Shown here piece after piece: positions 60,023 to 64,000 of a stretch of DNA of 64,000 nucleotides; position 1 is the stretch's first letter; every line of letters begins with the position of its first letter. Source of the stretch: JAIQFF01 sp963788505 (GTDB taxonomy: Bacteria; Acidobacteriota; Terriglobia; Terriglobales; Acidobacteriaceae). A program made the translations under genes and the position numbers. The notes below the pieces were generated by a model. It made no database searches, had not been told where the DNA came from, and saw only the letters and a list, made by a program, of their open reading frames with translations. Location: positions 186,001 through 250,000 of the forward strand of contig CAWBGY010000011.1 of the NCBI GenBank assembly GCA_963788505.1. Reading direction: 5' to 3'.

Positions 60023-60742
60023 TTACTTTAATGTGAAGAGCGCATTCACGTGCGCGGTCACCGAAATCGATTGCGGCGCGAATTCTTCCGTGGGTGCCGG
60101 AGCGGCCCCGGCTACATTCATTCTCATCATGGCCCCAGCCATTGGCATAGGTCGCGCATTCTCAAACGTGTCCACCGACGCGTAGGACAATTCCCCCAGT
60201 GTGCGCCCCGCGCTCCGCGCCAGGACCGCAGCTGATTCGCGCGCCCGCCGGTAGGCATCTTCCACAGCCTTCGCCTTGGCTGCGTCCATGTCCTCCAGCG
60301 TGTAGTTCAGCGACTGGGTCTCCGTGACGTCAGCATCCGCCAGTTGCTGCACAATCGGCGCCACCTTGGAAAAATCTTTCAGCTTCAACGAAACGTTGGC
60401 ATTCACCCGGTAACCGATCAGCTTCCGTTTGGCGGTCTTGTAGTCGTAGACAGGTTGCAGGGAAAAGTACCCAATCTCCGCAGCCTTTGGCTCGATCCCA
60501 TTCGACCGCAGAATCTGCCGCACTTGCTCTGCAGCTTTAGAGGCGCGGTCGTAGGCCTCGCGCGAAGTCGCTTCCTGCGCGGAAATATTGAATTGCATCA
60601 CGGCAGTATCGGGATTCGCCTCAAATTTCCCGTCCGCGCCGACAAAAACGCTGTTGGGCTGGGCGCTGATGGTGGGACGATCCTGGCTTAACGCGACGGC
60701 GGATGCCAGCAGGACCACCAGTAAGGCAATCGTGGCTTTCAT
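60023..60742 (-). CDS. SIMPL domain (DUF541) secreted protein
   Basis: 239 residues. Signal peptide KATIALLVVLLASAVALSQ; mature part has AVMQFNISAQEATSREAYDR, AAEQVRQILRSNGIEPKAAE, YRVNANVSLKLKDFSKVAPI and SQSLNYTLEDMD-like QSLNYTLEDMDAAKAKAVED with ARPMPMAGAM. SIMPL proteins form periplasmic oligomers connected with stress and cell-envelope quality; function unclear. Ribosome-binding site AGAGAGACTTT. Confidence 0.9.
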   Translation of the reverse strand: MKATIALLVVLLASAVALSQDRPTISAQPNSVFVGADGKFEANPDTAVMQFNISAQEATSREAYDRASKAAEQVRQILRSNGIEPKAAEIGYFSLQPVYDYKTAKRKLIGYRVNANVSLKLKDFSKVAPIVQQLADADVTETQSLNYTLEDMDAAKAKAVEDAYRRARESAAVLARSAGRTLGELSYASVDTFENARPMPMAGAMMRMNVAGAAPAPTEEFAPQSISVTAHVNALFTLK

Positions 60743-60882
60743 AAAGTCTCTCTCCAGACCAGGATGTCGAGTATGCGCTACATGATGTCACAGAACGCCC
60801 AGGGTGTGGGGCGGACACTCTTGTCCGCCGCCGTTGGTTTTGACTTTTTAGAGAGGAAGCACTAAGACCCTACAGCCACATC

Positions 60883-61464
60883 TCAGCGCCACGGGACCTG
60901 CAGCGGACGATCCAGCCGCACTTCGAGCATGGTGCCTTTTTGCAGTTGCAGTCTGTGGTCGCTGAATATCGCTCGCGCCACGCCCACGGCGGCTCCGGCC
61001 TTGGAGCTCATTCCGCCAGAGTCCGAATCACGATGCTCGCTGCCACCCTGCCCGGGCCGCTCGATTTCGCCCTCGTTCCGAGTCGTCAAGCCATGCTCGC
61101 CGGGAAGGTCAATGATCGTCGCCATCAGCGGCGCCCATCCATGCTGGGTCTCGATTTCGTCAAAGCTGAGCAGCAGGCGGGGATGAAATCCGCTCCCCAC
61201 TTCGCTCACGTGCCCCCTGATCCTGCTGCCGCGCCGGACCATGGTTTCATCCGGACCCATCAGGTCTTCTGCCAGTTTGGCCTTGAAGTGTTTCCCCGGC
61301 TGGACCCGGTTGGCGTCGAGCTTCTCCTCGAGCCGGACCAGAAACGTGGTTCCGTCGGCAATGGCATGGAGCGGAACCGGCGATTTCTGTTCCTGGGCGT
61401 GGAGCGGCAGTATGGCGAATGCCGCCGTGAAAGTCCAAAGCCGGAGCGAGCGCATGGTGAGCAT
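60883..61464 (-). CDS. secreted VirB10-fold-like protein
   Basis: 193 residues from ATG 61464 (CGAGGTGTTTGTTG upstream; ATG 61455 also possible). Signal peptide SLRLWTFTAAFAILPLHAQ. Mature part: DGTTFLVRLEEKLDANRVQP, GKHFKAKLAEDLMGPDETMV, RRGSRIRGHVSEVGSGFHPR and QLQKGTMLEVRLDRPLQVPW. The pattern (gtxF.v.L...L....v..Gd.F.a.l.eDl) parallels the gene at 59305 without the glycine zipper. Unknown function. Followed by a 187-bp gap to the HD-GYP gene. Confidence 0.7.
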   Translation of the reverse strand: MLTMRSLRLWTFTAAFAILPLHAQEQKSPVPLHAIADGTTFLVRLEEKLDANRVQPGKHFKAKLAEDLMGPDETMVRRGSRIRGHVSEVGSGFHPRLLLSFDEIETQHGWAPLMATIIDLPGEHGLTTRNEGEIERPGQGGSEHRDSDSGGMSSKAGAAVGVARAIFSDHRLQLQKGTMLEVRLDRPLQVPWR

Positions 61465-61651
61465 CAACAAACACCTCGGCAGTGGAATGCGTCCTGCCGC
61501 TTGGTTGGATGTGCGCGCCCGCGAAATTGCTGCCTCTGTCAAACGTGGCCTGCCAAGCTTAACCGAAGCTTAAACGCAGTTCTCCCGGCAAGCCCCCGTA
61601 ACCTGGTCCTGATTTTCAGCAGTTGCAAAGGAATGCGGTAGAGAAGCTGGC

Positions 61652-62749
61652 TTAGGAAGAACTCTTGGCGGTGCTGGAATAAGCGAAACGTTGTACCTGG
61701 GCATTGACCTCTCTGCGCAAATCGGGCCAGATGTTCTGGTCCATCTCGAGGAAGACTTTGACCACCTCGGGATCGAACTGCCGCCCCGACCAAACCCTGA
61801 TTTCCTCGCGGGCCGCGCTGATAGACTGCGCCGGACGGTACGGCCGGTCCGAAGTAATGGCATCGAGTGTGTCAGCGACCGAGAACATTCGGGCTCCCAA
61901 CGGAATCTGCTCGCCCTTCAATCCGCGTGGATAGCCGGTGCCATCGAATTTTTCCTGGTGAGCGTAGACGATCTCAGCGGCTTCCCCGAGGAACGGAATC
62001 TTCTTCAGAATTTCGTAGCCGTGATAACAGTGCTCCTGCATGATCAGGATCTCATCCGGAGTCAGTTTGCCAGGCTTCCTCAGGATGGCATCGGGAATCG
62101 CCATTTTACCGATGTCGTGCAGAAAGGCGCCGCGGGCAATCACCGCAATCTGATCTTTCGACAGGCCCATGGCCCGGGCAATGGCGATGGTAAATGCCGT
62201 CACCCGCTTGGAGTGGCCCTCGGTCTCGGCGTCCTTCTTGTCCAGGGCATCGCCCAGCGCCTCCAGGGTGATGTCGTAGGAACGCTCCAGATCGACCAGG
62301 GTTTTTTTGAGTTGTTCGGTGCGGGCCGCGACCAGCGATTCCAGGCTGGTCTGGTAGGCGCGGTTTTCCATCTTCAGGCGGCGATTCTCCAGGGCCCGGC
62401 GCACGGTGGCCAACAATTGTTCGCGTTCGAACGGCTTCAGCAGGTAGTCGTAGGCCCCGTTCCGGATCGCCGCCAGGGCCACCGATATATCGTGCACCGC
62501 CGTGACCATTACCACCGGCATTTCGGGAAAGCGTTCTTTGGTTCTTTCCAATAGGCCAATGCCGTCCAGGTTGGCCATCATCAGGTCGGACAGCATGAGC
62601 TCGAATTCTTCGCCGGATTCGAGCAGGGCCAGTGCTTCCATTCCGGAGGCCGCCTGCTGGCTCTTGTAGCCGGCGGTCGTCAGCATGGAGGAGACAATCT
62701 CGCGGATGGTTTCCTCGTCGTCGACAACCAGGATGCGATCAACTGGCAT
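61652..62749 (-). CDS. response regulator with HD-GYP domain
   Basis: 365 residues. Receiver 1-~120: RILVVDDEETIREIVSSMLT, phosphoacceptor Asp55 in LMLSDLMMANLDGIGLLERT, Lys in YDYLLKPFEREQL. A coiled coil, then HD-GYP ~165-355: KDAETEGHSKRVTAFTIAIA, GAFLHDIGKMAIPDAILRKP (HD near 210), EKFDGTGYPRGLKGEQIPLG (GYP near 272). Hydrolyses cyclic di-GMP to GMP in the family, under phosphorylation control. Divergent from a GAF sensor gene at 62882. Confidence 0.95.
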   Translation of the reverse strand: MPVDRILVVDDEETIREIVSSMLTTAGYKSQQAASGMEALALLESGEEFELMLSDLMMANLDGIGLLERTKERFPEMPVVMVTAVHDISVALAAIRNGAYDYLLKPFEREQLLATVRRALENRRLKMENRAYQTSLESLVAARTEQLKKTLVDLERSYDITLEALGDALDKKDAETEGHSKRVTAFTIAIARAMGLSKDQIAVIARGAFLHDIGKMAIPDAILRKPGKLTPDEILIMQEHCYHGYEILKKIPFLGEAAEIVYAHQEKFDGTGYPRGLKGEQIPLGARMFSVADTLDAITSDRPYRPAQSISAAREEIRVWSGRQFDPEVVKVFLEMDQNIWPDLRREVNAQVQRFAYSSTAKSSS

Positions 62750-62881
62750 GGTTTTCTCTAGGCTAGGGCCAATTCTACCGTAGTTCCGAGATTCCGAAAG
62801 TAACCAGAAGGTCAGGGAAAGCCCATTGGCCCTTCGGGGAAGCGTGCTATTAAAGGAATGAGCCTTTAACCCCTGGTTGCG

Positions 62882-64000
62882 ATGAATCTATTGAGCTTTT
62901 CTACCTGGCTTGCGGTTGGGGACATCACTGTTCCCAGTTTGACGCCACAGGAATCGGCGGCGCTGCTCCTGCTTGCCGCCAGCCTGCTGGTTTTCCGTGC
63001 CTTTCGCGAGCGCTATCTGCTGATCTGGACCCTGGGGTGGCTGGCCTACTTCGTGTCTCGCTGGACCCTCGCCGACCATGCCGCCGGACCGGTGCCGGCC
63101 TATCTGACCGCGATCTCGCAAGCCGAGTTTGTCCTGGCGGTGTGCCTCTTCGCGGCCGCCATCTTCGTCTATACCCACGCCCGGGGACTGCTCCTGCCCC
63201 TGATGCTGATTACGTTGTCGGTCATGGGTTTTGCCGTGGCTCGCGCCTGGTTGTGGCCGGGGTCCATTCCCCTTCGTGTGGCCCTGGAAGTGGCCTACCG
63301 TATCATCGCCATCACCGCCGCCTATCGTCTGATTCGCTACCGCTGGGCGCGCTGGGAAATGGGCCCCTGGCTGCTCAGCATCAGCATGCTTTTGCTGCAT
63401 CTCCAGTGGGCCCCCATCACCTCGCACCTGCCCATGGGATCCAACCTCATGGTGAGCCTGCTGGCCGGGTTGAGCATGCTGCTGCTGGTTTTCGATGACT
63501 ACAAGCTGCACATGCGAAGGCTGGGTGTGGTCAACGCGCTCACCAGCAGCATCACTCGGGCTCAGCAGCACGGTCCCATCATGGCCACCGCTCTCGAGGA
63601 ACTCAAAGGCCTCATGCGCGCCAAGGCAGCCTGGTTCCGCCTCCTCGAAGGCGATCGCATGGTCATTGCCCAGCAGATCGGCCTTTCCAAGGGATTCCTT
63701 CAGGATCGGCTCTCTGTCCCCGTGCAGGACTTTGAACACGCTCTTGGCGGCACCGAGCCGGTAGTACTGATGACTTCCGCGGCCTCTGACTCCGTTCGCC
63801 CCTATCTCCGCCAGGAAGGATTTCATCATCTCGTGATGGTGCCGGTGCTGGGCAAGAAATCGGTGATCGGGACCCTGGCCCTGGGCAGCCGTCACCGTCT
63901 TCATTACTCTCCCGACGAGATGGAATTTCTGATCACCACCGCTCATCAGTTGGGTCTGGCGGTCGAAAACCTGCGCCTGGTGGAACAGATTCTGCGCTCC
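62882..64000 (+). CDS. membrane-anchored GAF-domain sensor, C-terminus outside window
   Basis: At least 373 residues; the gene runs past 64000. Seven-TM-like N-terminal half (LLLLAASLLVFRAFRERYLL, LIWTLGWLAYFVSRW, AVCLFAAAIFVYTHARGLLL, MLITLSVMGFAVARAWLWPG, VSLLAGLSMLLLVFDDYKLH) followed by a GAF domain (~215-370: AQQHGPIMATALEELKGLMR, MVPVLGKKSVIGTLALGSR, EMEFLITTAHQLGLAVENLR). Probably a histidine kinase or diguanylate cyclase sensor. It is divergent from the HD-GYP gene, so the two may work in c-di-GMP signalling (inference). Confidence 0.85.
   Translation, partial: MNLLSFSTWLAVGDITVPSLTPQESAALLLLAASLLVFRAFRERYLLIWTLGWLAYFVSRWTLADHAAGPVPAYLTAISQAEFVLAVCLFAAAIFVYTHARGLLLPLMLITLSVMGFAVARAWLWPGSIPLRVALEVAYRIIAITAAYRLIRYRWARWEMGPWLLSISMLLLHLQWAPITSHLPMGSNLMVSLLAGLSMLLLVFDDYKLHMRRLGVVNALTSSITRAQQHGPIMATALEELKGLMRAKAAWFRLLEGDRMVIAQQIGLSKGFLQDRLSVPVQDFEHALGGTEPVVLMTSAASDSVRPYLRQEGFHHLVMVPVLGKKSVIGTLALGSRHRLHYSPDEMEFLITTAHQLGLAVENLRLVEQILRS

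Noticed and set aside
62888..63946. 352-codon minus-strand frame
   Set aside because: It is antisense to the membrane-GAF sensor; His/Gln/Gly-rich composition without motifs marks a shadow.
1..64000. CRISPR array
   Set aside because: No series of regularly spaced identical repeats was seen, and no cas genes.

Overview
The window reads as chromosomal DNA of a GC-rich Gram-negative soil bacterium, most likely an Acidobacteriota member of the Koribacter/Sulfotelmatobacter type. This is an inference from gene style: many secreted proteins found mainly in that phylum, HAF-repeat and Asp-box proteins, a small Lys/Arg/Ala-rich protein beside a ChbG/HpnK deacetylase, a Ser/Thr kinase-TPR receptor, and abundant short dispersed repeats. 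Two tRNA genes (Val-TAC, Asp-GTC) are present. The first and last genes run off the window edges.

Region 1 (1-13.97 kb) is mixed housekeeping and accessory DNA. It holds a FAH-family sugar-acid dehydratase candidate, a secreted TIG + GH16-like protein, a Cys-rich hypothetical flanked by an imperfect direct repeat, and an IS110/IS1111-type insertion sequence with a 13-bp inverted repeat. The roughly 230-nt stretch downstream of its transposase is rich in hairpins and is a candidate bridge (seek) RNA. A DUF6629 membrane protein, an MFS transporter, a stress-protein/STAS fusion, a quinone oxidoreductase and an Asp/Glu racemase-like protein follow.

Region 2 (14.1-30.3 kb) is the most interesting part. 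It carries three cytochrome P460 family proteins, an enoyl-CoA hydratase-like protein, a UBP zinc finger, a glyoxalase-like protein, a DJ-1/PfpI-like protein, DoxX, two NADPH:quinone-type oxidoreductases, an alpha/beta hydrolase, and a signalling block (FixJ-type regulator, MEDS sensor, PAS/GAF histidine kinase, stand-alone receiver). A 26-nt motif (GTATCGNCGATAC + YATSGTYCAATTG) lies in the same orientation ahead of all three P460 genes and the enoyl-CoA hydratase-like gene, including both sides of one divergent pair. This suggests one regulon, plausibly run by the local FixJ/HK block. Several gene remnants (SDR, carbonic anhydrase, a hydrolase tail) show turnover in this segment, which ends near tRNA-Asp.

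Region 3 (30.4-42.3 kb) contains an ArsR-VOC-SRPBCC operon, an Asp-box repeat protein, a GNAT protein, a DCC-family thiol oxidoreductase whose 3' end is tandemly duplicated, acetyl-CoA synthetase, an ECF sigma/RskA anti-sigma pair and NikR.

Region 4 (42.4-64 kb) has rpsO-pnp, an amidohydrolase and a secreted esterase that both appear frameshifted, and a peptidoglycan synthesis/recycling set: murA, murQ, a beta-lactamase-fold hydrolase, and further on a beta-lactamase-fold/NamZ (DUF1343) fusion. A Ser/Thr kinase with TPRs, VirB10-fold-like envelope proteins, a SIMPL protein, an HD-GYP response regulator and a truncated membrane-GAF sensor follow. A 257-262 bp MITE/REP-doublet-like element occurs twice, at 31.9 and 45.4 kb.
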